The translations under genes were made by a program, and so were the position numbers. Positions 11,373-21,579 of a stretch of 58,000 nt of DNA are shown in pieces. The DNA is taken from positions 76,225,910 through 76,283,909 of the forward strand of contig CM043960.1 of NCBI GenBank assembly GCA_014529385.2. The letters run 5' to 3'. How positions within the stretch are numbered: the first letter of the stretch is position 1; each line of letters opens with the position of its first letter. The DNA comes from Adiantum capillus-veneris. Lineage: Eukaryota > Streptophyta > Polypodiopsida > Polypodiales > Pteridaceae. The notes beneath the pieces were generated by a model. It had not been told where the DNA came from. It was given only the letters and a program-made list of their open reading frames with translations, and searched no databases.

Positions 11373-13257
11373 CATGTATTTTTTTTACTTTTTACTTTTT
11401 TGGGCTAGAGCCGGCAAGCCAGCAAGGAACTGCCTTTGCTTCGCATGCACACAAACGAGTCAAAGACAGATTACCTTGCGGACTTGCCGACAAAGGGAAA
11501 AGCGCCTCCATGCCATATCGTGGCATGTCAACGGGGAATGGAAGCAAGTTTCCCCCTCGGGGGAGTAAAAAGTCTTTTCATGCCATGTTAGTCAGTCCAT
11601 GTTCCCTTGTTAGTCACGCCACCCGAGGGTTATGTCGAGAAATCACCAAACGAATTCAGTGATGCATTTAAGGACCGAGGCTGAGAGAGAGGGACAAACC
11701 CTTGTAACTCACAGAAAGTACTGAATCTTGCCCAGGTACTCCAGGATTTTCGCCTGGTAGAAAAAGGCTCCCGTCCAACGGATGTCCAGTAGGACTGCCA
11801 TACCCAAGGTGGGCGTCGACTCAAAGGAGGCATCCCGATCCGGCCAACCATGGTCACCAAGGCCCGCTCGGAAAGCCCCAGGACCATGTTAGGCGAGACC
11901 GCACCGTACGCAATAACTACAAGCCCTACGAGCTTCAAACACCCTCACGGGCCAAAGCATTGTAGTATCGCGGTACGGCCCCGCAGAGGAATGCTGCAAC
12001 GTTATCCGCATAGGCACTCCTCAGCTGCGGTCCACGACGACCATTATGGGCCCCACGGGGGACAACCCAACCTGGCAATCGCTTTCCGCTAATCTCCCCT
12101 CCCAGGAGTAACACTTCGGTATCTTCACCGCTCGGATTGTTTAACAGCCGTCTAGCATGTTCCAAACAGGGTCGTATTGAGCTTCTGAGATTGTCCAATT
12201 CAAGGCACTGTACCAACAGGTGCGTAAGTGACCTTGAACCTTCTTCCATTCCACATAACGGGCAAGTCCTCGACTGTGCCCGTTCAATCTTATCCTTAAG
12301 CCTTAAGCCATCCACTCTTGCTAGTAACAAGACTTTCTCCTCCATCCCACCGGGGTTCTTCCCAATGCTCTGCCTATAGAGGTATCCACGCGTGTCCTCA
12401 TACTTCCTCTCGATATAAGGATCAAGGGAGACACATTGATGTGAGTGTTCCCAAAGCTTCCAGCTCTCCTGTCTTGCGGTTTCAACAGAAGCGCCGTTGA
12501 TATACCTCTGCCCCCAAAACTTTGTCCTTTTACACCAAGTCCACTTCTTGAATTGGTTCCATTCTGGTATATTGTTAACCAAATCTGCAATCCAAGTCTT
12601 TAGACCTGCGTACTTGGTAAAAGCTCGTACCCTCTGTCCTGCACAGTAAGCTGGTACGAGGGGGAGCCCTAACTCCCGGTGAAGAGTTGCTGCTGCCACA
12701 GAACTCGACTTCGCGGCCTTACCGACTACCCACCTCATTCCAGTTGCTATAAGCGTCTCTAATGGGTTCAACTTCCTCATGTCATGTGAGCCCATAATCT
12801 CCGCTCCATAAGTCACCACTGGGAAGACGCACGCCTTGAGAAAGGCCAACCTTGACCACATCGGAATTTTCTTAAGAGCATAGAAGATGTTTATGGGCAT
12901 ACAAAGACTTACGTGCACTTTCAATCCTATCCTTAAGGATAGTATCGATCGAGACTTCGCTGTCTATTAAGATGCCCAAGTACCTATACTCCGAAGCTAC
13001 CTGAATCTCCTCAGGTCCGATGTGGGGTTTGAAGGCAATAAGTTCCTCAAGGTCCCCGTTGAACACGGTCGCCTGGCATTTCTTTATGCCGAACTTCATC
13101 CCCCGCTTCTCCGCCCAACTATGCAATCTATCTAAACTAGCCTGCAACTCCTCCTTAGACTCCGCAAATAAAACTAAATCATCTGCAAAAAGCAGGCCCT
13201 GGATCTTCAGGAGTAGGCCTGGAATAGCCACCCCAAGGTCAGTCGCACTCTCATCCA
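11373..13257 (-). mobile_element. 5'-truncated non-LTR retrotransposon (LINE)
   Basis: The element lies on the minus strand, so its 3' end is at the low coordinate: a T-rich run (11373-11400) is the reverse of its A-rich tail. It is flanked by a 14-base target duplication and interrupts an R1 repeat that is continuous in the copy at 29.4-30.7 kb. The visible part starts inside the reverse transcriptase, just upstream of the FADD active-site motif, so the endonuclease and most of the RT are missing. 5' truncation is usual for LINEs that copy by target-primed reverse transcription. Confidence 0.88.
11935..13257 (-). pseudogene. LINE reverse transcriptase C-terminal half, frameshifted
   Basis: The first frame, down to 12872, contains LLFADDLVLFAES (RT palm motif C; the two Asp bind catalytic metal) and a YRYLGILI thumb-side block. 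The reading then passes to another frame (12924-11935) with IPMWSRLAFLKACVFPVVTY, a conserved block after RT. A C-terminal zinc-knuckle-like Cys/His cluster follows: CPLC, then HLL and a Cys near 12230-12180. The frame change near 12875-12895 breaks the protein. A similar frameshifted relative lies at 31511-32465. RNase H was not seen. Confidence 0.85.
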
Positions 13258-13260
13258 GTC

Positions 13261-13500
13261 TTTACATGTATTCCTCTTTCCAGTTCGGGATTCTTGCCAG
13301 ACCAAAGAGATATTCCTTTCCGATGCTCCCGTCACCCCATCACGCGACGCATCAAGAATATTCGTTTCCCGGTCTCTCCTACCGAACTAATGGTAAAACC
13401 CCTTCGCAATGCTTAATGTCACCCATCATATGACGCATCACAATTTTCCGTTCCTGCTGGATTTTAATAATTCCAATAAATCTACAGTTCCTAACGTTAT
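13261..13500 (-). mobile_element. R1-family repeat, part 2 after the LINE
   Basis: The sequence TACATGTATTCCTCTTTCCAG onwards matches 30280 onwards in the uninterrupted R1 copy, including the repeated pattern of a CCGATGC or AATGC block, CACCC and GACGCATCA. The join before and after the LINE fits one original repeat. Confidence 0.75.
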
Positions 13501-13532
13501 GGTTCAAGTGCACATCTTTAAATATCATAATT

Positions 13533-14335
13533 TCAATAAAAAGAAATTACTCGAGAAAATAAGAAAATAGTCCATTTAGCAACATGTGCAATTACATGAA
13601 CAACTTGGGGTTGTTTGTCACAAGTTGGTGATGTTGGATTTAGAATCTCAAAGGGTGCCTTCCCCGTAGACGAATGTATGGTATTGTTATACGCGCGTTG
13701 GACAAGGAGCAAATACTCCTCCCAATCAGACTGTCTGTCCGAAACATTGGATTTCAACATATCCAATATTGTGCACACTGCCCACAGTTTGAAGATGGTA
13801 TGCAAAAGAAAAACCAACTTCGTGCCAAGGTTATCAAACAAAGAACGCCAAAAAATTCTTGTCATACAAGAATCTCGATCACTCACAATACACTTGGGCT
13901 TCCCATGATGCTTGAAAATTTGTTCTAGAAAAACCCTAGCCAAATGATCTGCTATGGTCGTTTTTCTTACTAGAATAAAGTGAGGTTGCTTGCTAAATCT
14001 ATCCACGATGGTTCCAGATCGCATCATTTCCAATCTGAGTCTTTGGAGATCCATAATAAAATCCATGGCAATACTCTCCCAAGGTCGATCACAAGCAGGC
14101 AAAGGTTGGAGTAATCAAGGAGTCTTATGCCGATCATACTTGACTTTTTGGCAAAGCAAACATTCCCAAACATGTTGATCGATGTCTACTCTAAGACTTG
14201 GCCAAAAGAAATATCTTTCGAATGTTAAGGTCGTAGGAAGAATACCCGGTGACATGCATAAGGTAAAGCATGTGCTTCATCCATGATTTTCTTCCTCAAT
14301 GGCATCATGTCACAAGACGGGCACTCCGTGCCAAC
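13533..14335 (-). pseudogene. Ty3/gypsy integrase fragment
   Basis: Reading down from about 14330, the frames give an H2C2 zinc-binding region (MDEAHALPYACH, then FERYFFWP, then CLLCQKVKYDRHK) followed by an integrase core. Core motifs are [13 protein letters not shown] with the first Asp, CIVSDRD with the second Asp, and later RAYNNTIHSSTGKAPFEI. The third catalytic region (normally a His-Pro-Gln-Thr-Asp block) is disrupted. Stops and frame changes occur near 14225 and 14105. The fragment is truncated at the 5' side, where an LTR piece of the CT-module family begins at about 14345. Confidence 0.85.
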
Positions 14336-14344
14336 AGAAAAGAA

Positions 14345-14379
14345 CAGACTGAACAACTTTAAGCACTTCAAATAACAAC

Positions 14380-14418
<39 letters not shown>

Positions 14419-14830
14419 GACACACGACACGGAGTGGCTGAATTCCACCCCAGAGAGTATTGGCCCCAAACCTTGGTGTCCCTTTCGGTATTTCTTTATA
14501 TTGCATCAACACAGTACCGGCCGGTACTCGAGACTCTGCACCTTCTCCAGGAAGCATGCCACAGAATGAGCCCTAGCCTCATATTTAAAGGCCCTTGGCT
14601 TGAAAAGCAGTTATAGTAAAAAGCCTTTAAAACTCAAAAGCTTTTGGTCCAAAAAGCAATGCCAAAAGCTGTCAGCGAAATTTACGAAAATCCGTATAAC
14701 CTACCACGTCATCAGCCAGCGCAAAACGCGAAAATCCATACAACCTGCCACGTCATCATGTCAACGTAATTTTCGAAAATTCACCACGCGTCAGTTTTGG
14801 TGTGTGTCCGGATCCTGCTTTATTTTAATC
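14345..14830 (-). mobile_element. Gypsy LTR fragment, minus orientation, with GA tract
   Basis: Read on the minus strand it shares blocks with the LTRs of the gypsy element at 23.5-28.5 kb: acgcgt and aaattttcg blocks, the AAAGCTTTT region, and then the module ending in GGGGCCAATAC. A GA (CT on the minus strand) tract at 14383-14416 follows the module. No coding potential. Confidence 0.65.
14383..14416. repeat. GA/CT microsatellite inside LTR fragment
   Basis: Pure GA tract adjoining the conserved LTR module (minus orientation). Confidence 0.95.
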
Positions 14831-15112
14831 CTTTATGTCACTTGGGGGCCCATCGTACGGAGTCCCCATAAGTTAATAGGACCTCTTCTTCTTCTACTAC
14901 TTGTTCTTCTTAGGGTTTAGGCCCCTCGGCCGGCATATGTAAGTTGGCTCTAGTCTTTAGGGTTTTGCCACGTTAGCAGTTTGTTACATCTCCCCTTCTT
15001 GAAAGAGAGTAAGCGTCCACGATTACAGCATATCTGCAAAACAACTCAAGTTAGCTCAAAAAAATAAATTTCCGAGGGTCATTCCGGGGGACATTCTGAG
15101 GGACAATCGGTT

Positions 15113-15255
15113 TGCTCTTTTTATTAAGGAGTTAGCTTCTCCTTTCTTCTCTTTTGATCAAGGAGTTAGCTTCTCCTTTCGGTTGTTTTGATCAAGGAGT
15201 TAGCTTCTCCTTTCTACTCTTTTGATCAAGGAGTTAGCTTCTCCTTTCATCCAAA
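15113..15255. repeat. Four-unit tandem array with hairpin core
   Basis: Four units of about 35 bases, each containing AAGGAGTTAGCTTCTCCTT. The arms AAGGAG and CTCCTT are complementary, so each unit can form a 6-bp stem with a 7-base loop. The spacers resemble CTTCTCTTTTGATC. The array lies between gypsy LTR and gag/protease remnants. Confidence 0.85.
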
Positions 15256-15469
15256 TTGGAACTCTTGATATTCCGGCGTAGTAAAATTAGCCATCACACC
15301 CAGACCGTACTGATCTTCCACGGGTGTGTTGATGCACTAAAAAATTACATACCCAGGCAATCTCATCCAATTAGGAATATTCAATAATTGGCACATCACC
15401 ATGCAACACAAATGCTCACATATGCATGTTACAAGACACAGAAACATAAAGCCGCCGATGAACACTCCC

Positions 15470-15815
15470 CCCGCAAAAACCCATCCGGGTCCGGGCCATG
15501 AGCTGTTCAACGACTCCCTCATCACTCCTCTCGCAAATAACCTAAAAAGGTCCGGGCCATGAGATATAAAGGCCTTTTACAACCAAACGCTCCCCAGACT
15601 GCAGCCTGCGTCGTTTGGAGGTGCTGAGAGTAACCACCGCTCTAGACTTCTTAATACTCCCCCCGTAAATAACCATGCAAGTCCGGGCCATGAGTAACAA
15701 CAACAATACTCCCCCCGTAAATAACCACAAGGGTCCGGGCCATGAGTAAAAACAACACTTTTCAATCATTCAATACTCCCCATGCAAATAACCACAAGGG
15801 TCCGGGCCATGAGTA
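15470..15815 (-). repeat. Five-copy module with GTCCGGGCCATGAG core
   Basis: The core occurs at 15489, 15550, 15681, 15733 and 15800. Each copy is preceded by a block resembling ACTCCCCCCGTAAATAACCA. On the minus strand each unit reads CTCATGGCCCGGAC, then a short AT part, then a GGGGGGAGT run that looks like a polypurine tract. Spacing between cores varies from about 50 to 130 bases, so this is a dispersed rather than strict tandem array. Short minus frames here (15542-15982) are by-products of the repeat. Confidence 0.8.
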
Positions 15816-16023
15816 TGAACAAGCATTCTCAAACATCTTTTCTCACTACTCCACCCGGGAGTAAAATCACCAATCAATGAAACCAGTATTAAAACTAGAG
15901 TCAAACAATTCAAATCGGCACCAAGCAGGTTCAAAACAGATACCCTCCATTTCAAACAAAGCTTCAAACAATACTTTCTCAAACAAAGTTCAAAAGTATC
16001 TAACTATAGAAAAACTAGAGAGT

Positions 16024-16647
16024 TCATTCAGGGTTTTGTTCGGACAACTGAACTTTGAAGACGCCTGGCTTGCCCTTCTGCATCACGGTGATGGTTCGGT
16101 TTCGAACTTGGAGAGTCGCATCGTTCTTATCATGCCAAGGCATGCCTAATAGAACGTCACAGTTGCCCAACTTCATAATGTGGAAACCGGCTTTTCCATG
16201 ATAATCTTGGATAGTCACTAGAAGAGCACCAATGAGTGGTATCACTTTCTGAGTTTGCCCTGCGGCTAGCTCAGCTTCAATTTCTCCACCCTCTGCATCA
16301 TAATCAAAGTCCATCTACTTCAAGAATTGTGGATGGATGAAGTTCTCTTTAGCTCTTGGGTCAAAGAAAATTAGGGCTTTCAAACCGTTGACTTTGCCAT
16401 ATGCTCGACACAATTCATTTGTACTTTCAAGGCGTATGCCATAGATGTCAAGTACTAATCCAATGGCTGGTTTAGCTCGTTTGGCTGGAGATAGTCCTAA
16501 GTTTCTGTCGACCGTCGACGCGGGGAGTGCGTTGGGGACAACCAAAATAGTTATGTCCTGTTTGAAAGCATCCAAAACATCAGCCTTCTTGTAGTAAGGT
16601 GTCTCGTTATTGAGGTGTAAAACGAAGCCTTTGTGGTTGACTTTCAC
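16024..16647 (-). pseudogene. Gypsy protease (retropepsin-like) region
   Basis: Two abutting minus frames. The first (16647-16315) ends with ALIFFDPRAKENFIHPQFLK, the position of the aspartic protease active site, but the usual Asp-Ser/Thr-Gly triad is replaced. The second (16314-16024) carries KLGNCDVLLGMPWH, the conserved block near the retropepsin C-terminus. The plus-strand gypsy at 25660-25960 has matching blocks (ALIFFDGGA and GCDVLLGVPWY). A stop separates the two frames. Confidence 0.75.
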
Positions 16648-16729
16648 GAGACTCGAGAATTTGTTCGTTGTTGCCGAGAGTTGTGGTTAGTGGCCGGAGA
16701 TTCTTCTCCGGTAAACTCTAGCTTTGCCT

Positions 16730-17240
16730 TCATCAGTTTGTAGCCGACCGCGCATGGTCCATAAGTTCTTGCATGGTAGAGACTTGCTTGGATAGACAAT
16801 ATTCCTGCAATGGTAATGGTAGTCCGATGGTGTATCGCTCACACTGGGCCTCCAAGGGAACAGATCTAAAAAAAGACACCGGAAGGTACACGTCGAGAAA
16901 CCTTTGGTTATATTCGTCCATGGTTTCGGTGGCAAGCATTTTCAAGTTGCCCCACTCTGCCAAAATCCGGACTTCAAACATCGAAGTCATGTAACTACGT
17001 GCAAAAACTGTCTTGAAAGCTTGCCAGGTCCTTGGAGCATGTTGTTGTGTCTCGATTGAACTCCACCATTGCATAGCATTATCTTTAAGAAATCCCGCTG
17101 CTCAAGAAATCTTGGATTCTTCTGTATAGTTTCCCAAAGCATAGATGTTGTCGAATTGCTGTAGGAACTGCAATGCTTTCATGCGATCTTTCACCCCGAA
17201 AAAAGTGAAAAATATGATTGTTGTGCCATCATCTTTGAAA
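16730..17240 (-). pseudogene. Gypsy gag (capsid-like) fragment
   Basis: The minus frames contain the retrotransposon gag pattern: an AMQWWSSIE block, WQAFKTVFARSYM, then YNQRFLDVYLPV and LPLPLQEYCLSKQVSTMQEL. An in-frame stop lies upstream, near 17102-17104. It sits upstream (minus sense) of the protease fragment at 16647, so gag and protease are in natural order. The nearby RT at 17412-17822 is on the wrong side of gag, indicating rearrangement. Confidence 0.75.
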
Positions 17241-17255
17241 TCTTTGGGTTGGTTA

Positions 17256-17411
17256 GGCGCATATCTCGAATCTTTGGGGCCAATACTCTAGGCACGGAAC
17301 TTCGTCGGGCCGTGCGACTCTCTCTCTCTCTTTTTATTAAAGTTCAAAGATTATGAAGTTTCTGTTCGTGTGTTGCTATTGATTTCTCGCTTAGGGTGTC
17401 CAAGCCGGATA
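17256..17411 (+). mobile_element. LTR fragment with CT module
   Basis: Contains the module TTTGGGGCCAATACTCTAGG, then GGAACTTCGTCGGGCCGTG, a short CT tract at 17316-17331, a GTTCGTGT block and a terminus-like GGGTGTCCAAGCCGGATACA. It abuts the RT fragment on the opposite strand. Confidence 0.7.
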
Positions 17412-17822
17412 CAAAAAGACCTGATGATACCCACTCTTTAGATCAATGCGACTAGAGATGCTTGCACCGTGTAACTTATCGAGAATATCATCAATCCGAG
17501 GAATCGAAAAGCGATTCCTCATAGTGATCTTGTTTAGAGATCGGTAGTCTATGCACATTCAGAACGTGCCATCTTTCTTTTGCACCATAAAACTAGAGCA
17601 ATTCGGTAAAGTACTTGATCGAACACCTTTTTCCAAAAGCTTGTTGACTTGCTTCAGAGTTTCCTCATGGTGAGCAAGACTTACTCTATAAGGGGCTTGG
17701 TTTGGAGGTAAGCGAGGATAAATGCAATGATCTTCTGGACGTTCCAAAGGTAGCTTATCCGGAAGAGTATCCGTGAAACAATCCTTATACCTTTCAATCA
17801 ATTGAAAACGTTTAATTTCCAA
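17412..17822 (-). pseudogene. Gypsy reverse transcriptase N-terminal fragment
   Basis: The frame from 17822 carries LPLERPEDHCIYPRLPPNQA, then SLAHHEETLKQVNKLLEKGV, FMVQKKDGTF and, after a short break, [12 protein letters not shown], then [14 protein letters not shown] and the [11 protein letters not shown] block. That is the fingers/palm start of a Ty3/gypsy RT. It ends abruptly at about 17412, before the YADD-type active site. One stop follows KKDGTF. Confidence 0.85.
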
Positions 17823-17849
17823 ACTAGAGAGCGAGCCCCCATTAGTTTA

Positions 17850-18911
17850 TTCTTTTCCCATTCTCATAATCAGCTAGTTGATGAGTCTCTCATGAAGCGT
17901 TATGGTCATGTGAATCGTCAACGCATTGTGATCTTGTTTGATACTGGTAGTATGCATGATGTGATTGGTGACTCTTGTAGACAGAGCCCGCTTGGAGGTT
18001 AGCAAGACATCTCCTCTTGAGATGTCGGGCTTCGCTCCCAGTATGGACTCTCTCATTACACGAGAGTGCCTTGATGTGTTATTCACTGTTAAGCAAGCCT
18101 CCTTCCGTAAAAAAAATTCTAGTCTCCTCTTTCAGCATGTGATATGATTTTGGGCTTTAGATGGTTTCGTGAGCATAACCCTCTCATTGATTGGGCCAAC
18201 AATACGGTAACTCTAAATGCCAAAAGTAACTCTCTCATTATCATTCGTCGTAAAGAGGTTAGTCATTCTTTACCTCTCATTTCTAATGTGTAGGCGAAGC
18301 TTGAAGAGAAACAAGAGAAAGAGACTCTCTCGGTCCTTTCTTCTCCAAAGCACAACACACATGTTTTGCATGATAGAGATGTGATTCTTCACAAGGATGA
18401 TGATTTAGATGATGATTTTTCTAGTGAAGCTAACCTCATTGCAAATACGATCAGACACGCCGAACCGATCTTGGCTCTCGAGTCGAGGTCCAAAGAACCC
18501 ACTCAGAAAGTATTGTGTGATCGCATGATTAGTCAGCACGCATTGTTCGAGTTTTTCATTCGTGACAGTTTCTTGTATTTTCCTCACCGTCCTTATGTGT
18601 TCCCTTTTCACAGGCATGCCGTATTGTACGATGCACGTGACTCACTCACAGATGAGCACGGACATATGCAGATCACTTTCGAAAAGAAAAAAAGTTTGCA
18701 TTCAACGATTTCCCATCGTTTACCGATTGTCTGTTTTGTCAATAGCTTTTACATGTTTCTTCCTTGGCATGACACAGTCTCAGAAAGAGCACGAGAAAGA
18801 TTGTCCATCAAGCATCAGCATTTCCATTGTGATTTGCCACAATTAATAGGTTTAAGTCGAAGGTTTAAGATTCGATCTCTCTTTTGCGTGTATTTGGTGT
18901 CCGTCACTTAG
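17850..18911 (+). pseudogene. Gypsy retropepsin remnant and unassigned downstream ORF
   Basis: VILFDTGSMHDVI at about 17928-17966 is an aspartic protease active-site motif (Asp-Thr-Gly-Ser). CDMILGFRWFREHNPLIDWA at about 18138-18200 is the matching C-terminal retropepsin block. The frame changes at least twice between them. Downstream, an open frame of 181 codons (18366-18911) begins HDRDVILHKDDDLDDD; I do not recognise it, but its position suggests the linker after protease in the same decayed element. The strand is opposite to the RT fragment just before it. Confidence 0.6.
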
Positions 18912-20160
18912 TTCATCTGCATTGCATGCACAGTCTTGACTCTTTTACGAAGAATAGTATTTTTCCTGTTACTCTACATGGAATGGGTATGATTATAATT
19001 TTATCCTGGAAGTGGTTTCAGGAATTTTCCTCCTCGAAGATTCTTGAAGAAGGTAGATCCACGACCATGGCCGAAGTTGGAGCATGGAAGCCGCAACAGA
19101 TCACTTTGTGTCGCTTTCGACGCAGCCCAAAGAAGCAAGCATTACAGACCTTCATGAAGTTCAAGTATCACACGACCCACGCATCAGAGTGGGTCAGCGA
19201 AGCGTTCCTCGCAGGATTCCAAGAGTTGTTGGCGCTCTCCCTCGATGCCATACAGCTCGGTACCAATACCTCACTTTGAAAAGGAGATGTCACGTGCACG
19301 TCTAACTCTATGTGCATGGGACAAGCTATCAAGTCTAGGATTCACGTCAGCTTAGGAAGTATTCTGGAACCTTTTGTGAGCCTGTGCGCAGGCCGTGCAT
19401 GTCCAGGCACCTAGAGTAGTTGCATATCCTCTGGTTGCACACAGCATGACATTCAGTACCCATCATGAGCATCATGAGCATTTTTTGTTGGAAAAGTGAG
19501 TAGGGCAAATTTGATAAGCTACTATAAAAGAAACCTAGCGCTAGCACGTTCTGGCAGAAGAGACAGAAGAAGTTCCAGCAACTTACAATGCACCTTCTCA
19601 ACAAGACCGGCAGAAGGCCTAACGTTTTCAACCAACAAAACTGACAACATTTTTGGGATTCCTTTCCATAGCGTTTTCAGCAGGAGATTCAACCTAGCGT
19701 TTTTTATCAATAAATTCGACCTGGCGTTTTTCAGTTTTACAGACCTAGCCTAGCATTTTGCAGTTTCCGGTGTTAAATCAGCCCAAGTACATCAGCGTTT
19801 TCAGCTTTCAGCATTCAGCCATTGCAGCTTTAGCCCCTAGCCTCGCAGATCTCACCTATCTGCAGCAAATCCTTGTCGTACCGTCGAGTCAGCCAGTGTT
19901 TTCAGATTAAGCCCGCTGTCGGCATATTTCAACAGCTGCATTTTCAACGCATCATCGTCGCCATTGCCGTCCTCACCGAAACATTTTAAAGATCAGTAGA
20001 AAGTCAACGTTTTGCAGATTTCAACGGTTCAGCCCTAGCGTTTCAGATTTCAGCCCGTCTTCCTCGTCGTCATCATTGTCGTCAATATCGTCGGCAAGTC
20101 CATTGCATCTAGACCATTCTACCAGATTTGTACAATCAATAGCATAGACCTCTCTCGCCA
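18912..20160. other. Unassigned, probably LTR or retroelement-derived
   Basis: Frames at 18884-19305 have no recognised domain. From about 19500 a C-rich, U3/R-like stretch with a TATAAAAG-type site near 19526 runs into the R1-related sequence at 20165. Repeated GCGTTTTCAG-type phrases occur through 19670-20050. No host gene was seen. Confidence 0.35.
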
Positions 20161-20164
20161 TAGA

Positions 20165-20207
20165 GAGAGGGGTCCTTGGAGGAGGGTTTGAGAACCATCT
20201 GGTGTCG

Positions 20208-20267
<60 letters not shown>

Positions 20268-20440
20268 CCTTCATTCACAGTAGCATTCACTTTGTTTGTG
20301 ATCATTGCATTCTCTCTCTAAAGGAACGGAAGGCTCTCCCTTCCATAAGTAAAAGGAACCCTTTAGCACAGTTAGGAGCACTCACCTTGAGCAAGATCAA
20401 CATTCATTTCTATTCCACCTTACATTGTCCGCATGCTCCA
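20165..20440 (+). mobile_element. R1-related LTR tail with CT tract
   Basis: Matches 10240-10490: a GGAGGAGGGTTT block, then CT repeats, CATTCACTTTGTT.GTGATCAT, GGAACGGAAGGCTCT, and GAGCACTCA..TTGAGC blocks. The CT tract here (20210-20264) is much longer than in the other copy. Confidence 0.75.
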
Positions 20441-20508
20441 AAGCGAGGGTCTTTTCCACATAGTCCGAGACCCATTGCATGTGACAACATGATACTCAAC
20501 AATTTGCC

Positions 20509-21570
20509 ATGCCATACATTTCAACAGAGTTGGAGGAAGTTCACTTGTATGATCGTACTTCAATGAATGAAAAAGAGCCGGATCACTATGGAAAGTTACT
20601 TTTACACATGTGTAATAGCACAGGTATGCTCATTGCCAATGGTGTATCTTTGTGGAGTGAAACCAATGGATTTACATATAGGAAACATAATGGGGACAAT
20701 GTGATTGACTATATGCTACTCTCTGAGAACATCACGTATCACATAAAGAGTTTTATGTTTGGTCAATGGACCCCGGAATCCGAGCATCGCACCTTATGTA
20801 TTGACCTTTCATGTGGAGAAGCACCAAAGCATGATAATTTCAGCCAAAGAAAAGAGAAATTATCACTATGTATGGATTTCAAACGAGCACTAATGTCAAT
20901 TGAAATGGTTGAGCAAAAATTATGGATGACAAAGCTTCAATATGATGCACCATTGGTAACTAAATGGGAAGCTTTTAAGAAAGCTATTTGTTCTTGTGCC
21001 ACAGAATGCTTTGCCATAAAGCATCTCCATGGTATCAACAAAGATAGATCACGCAAAAGGTGGTTTGATAAAGAATGTCAAGATGCTCGAAAGTCATTGA
21101 TAAAGCTTGATGAAACTATAGACAAAGACAAATATCAAAGTCATTTGCATACATACAAAGCATTGATTCAAAAGAAGAGAAGAAGATGGGAGGTAAAGCA
21201 GCAACTTTTTCAAGTCCAAGAAAAGGCACATGCATGTGGAAGATTTTGGAGAAACTTGAGGAGCAAGCGAATTGAGAATTTTGGTAATTTGAGCCTTGTG
21301 GATATGTACACATATTGTAGGCAATTATATGAGCAAGCAAATGCTGAAAAAATGTCATTTTATAGTTCACTCCCACGTATGCTCTCTTTTTTTAATATTA
21401 AGGATGTATGCGGTGGGCTTGAATTGTTGGCCACTCGCAAAGCGGAAGATCTTCAAGGTATCAAGCCAAAGATGATCAAATGGACGGACGATTTTACCTA
21501 TGAGTGGATGTGTGATATGTTCAACCTTGCACCTCAACATGGTATGCCTTATGATTGGAGTACTAATTGA
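20509..21570 (+). pseudogene. LINE endonuclease C-terminus and linker to RT
   Basis: A 353-codon frame. Residues about 25-105 match the end of LINE endonucleases: LLLHMCNSTGMLIANG, then FTYRKHNGDNVIDYMLL, where Asp and the following block are conserved, then PESEHRTL near the position of the catalytic Ser-Asp-His. The remainder (about 110-350) is the charged linker that precedes RT (for example SRKRWFDKECQDARKSL). It stops at TGA 21568, where the RT block continues after a short gap. Confidence 0.8.
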
Positions 21571-21579
21571 GTTAAGCCT

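Noticed and set aside
20021-20305. Minus ORF with long Arg-Glu repeat
   Set aside because: The Arg-Glu run is a translation of the GA/CT microsatellite. The same artefact appears at every long CT tract (for example 23302-23637, 30753-31019, 40153-40395).
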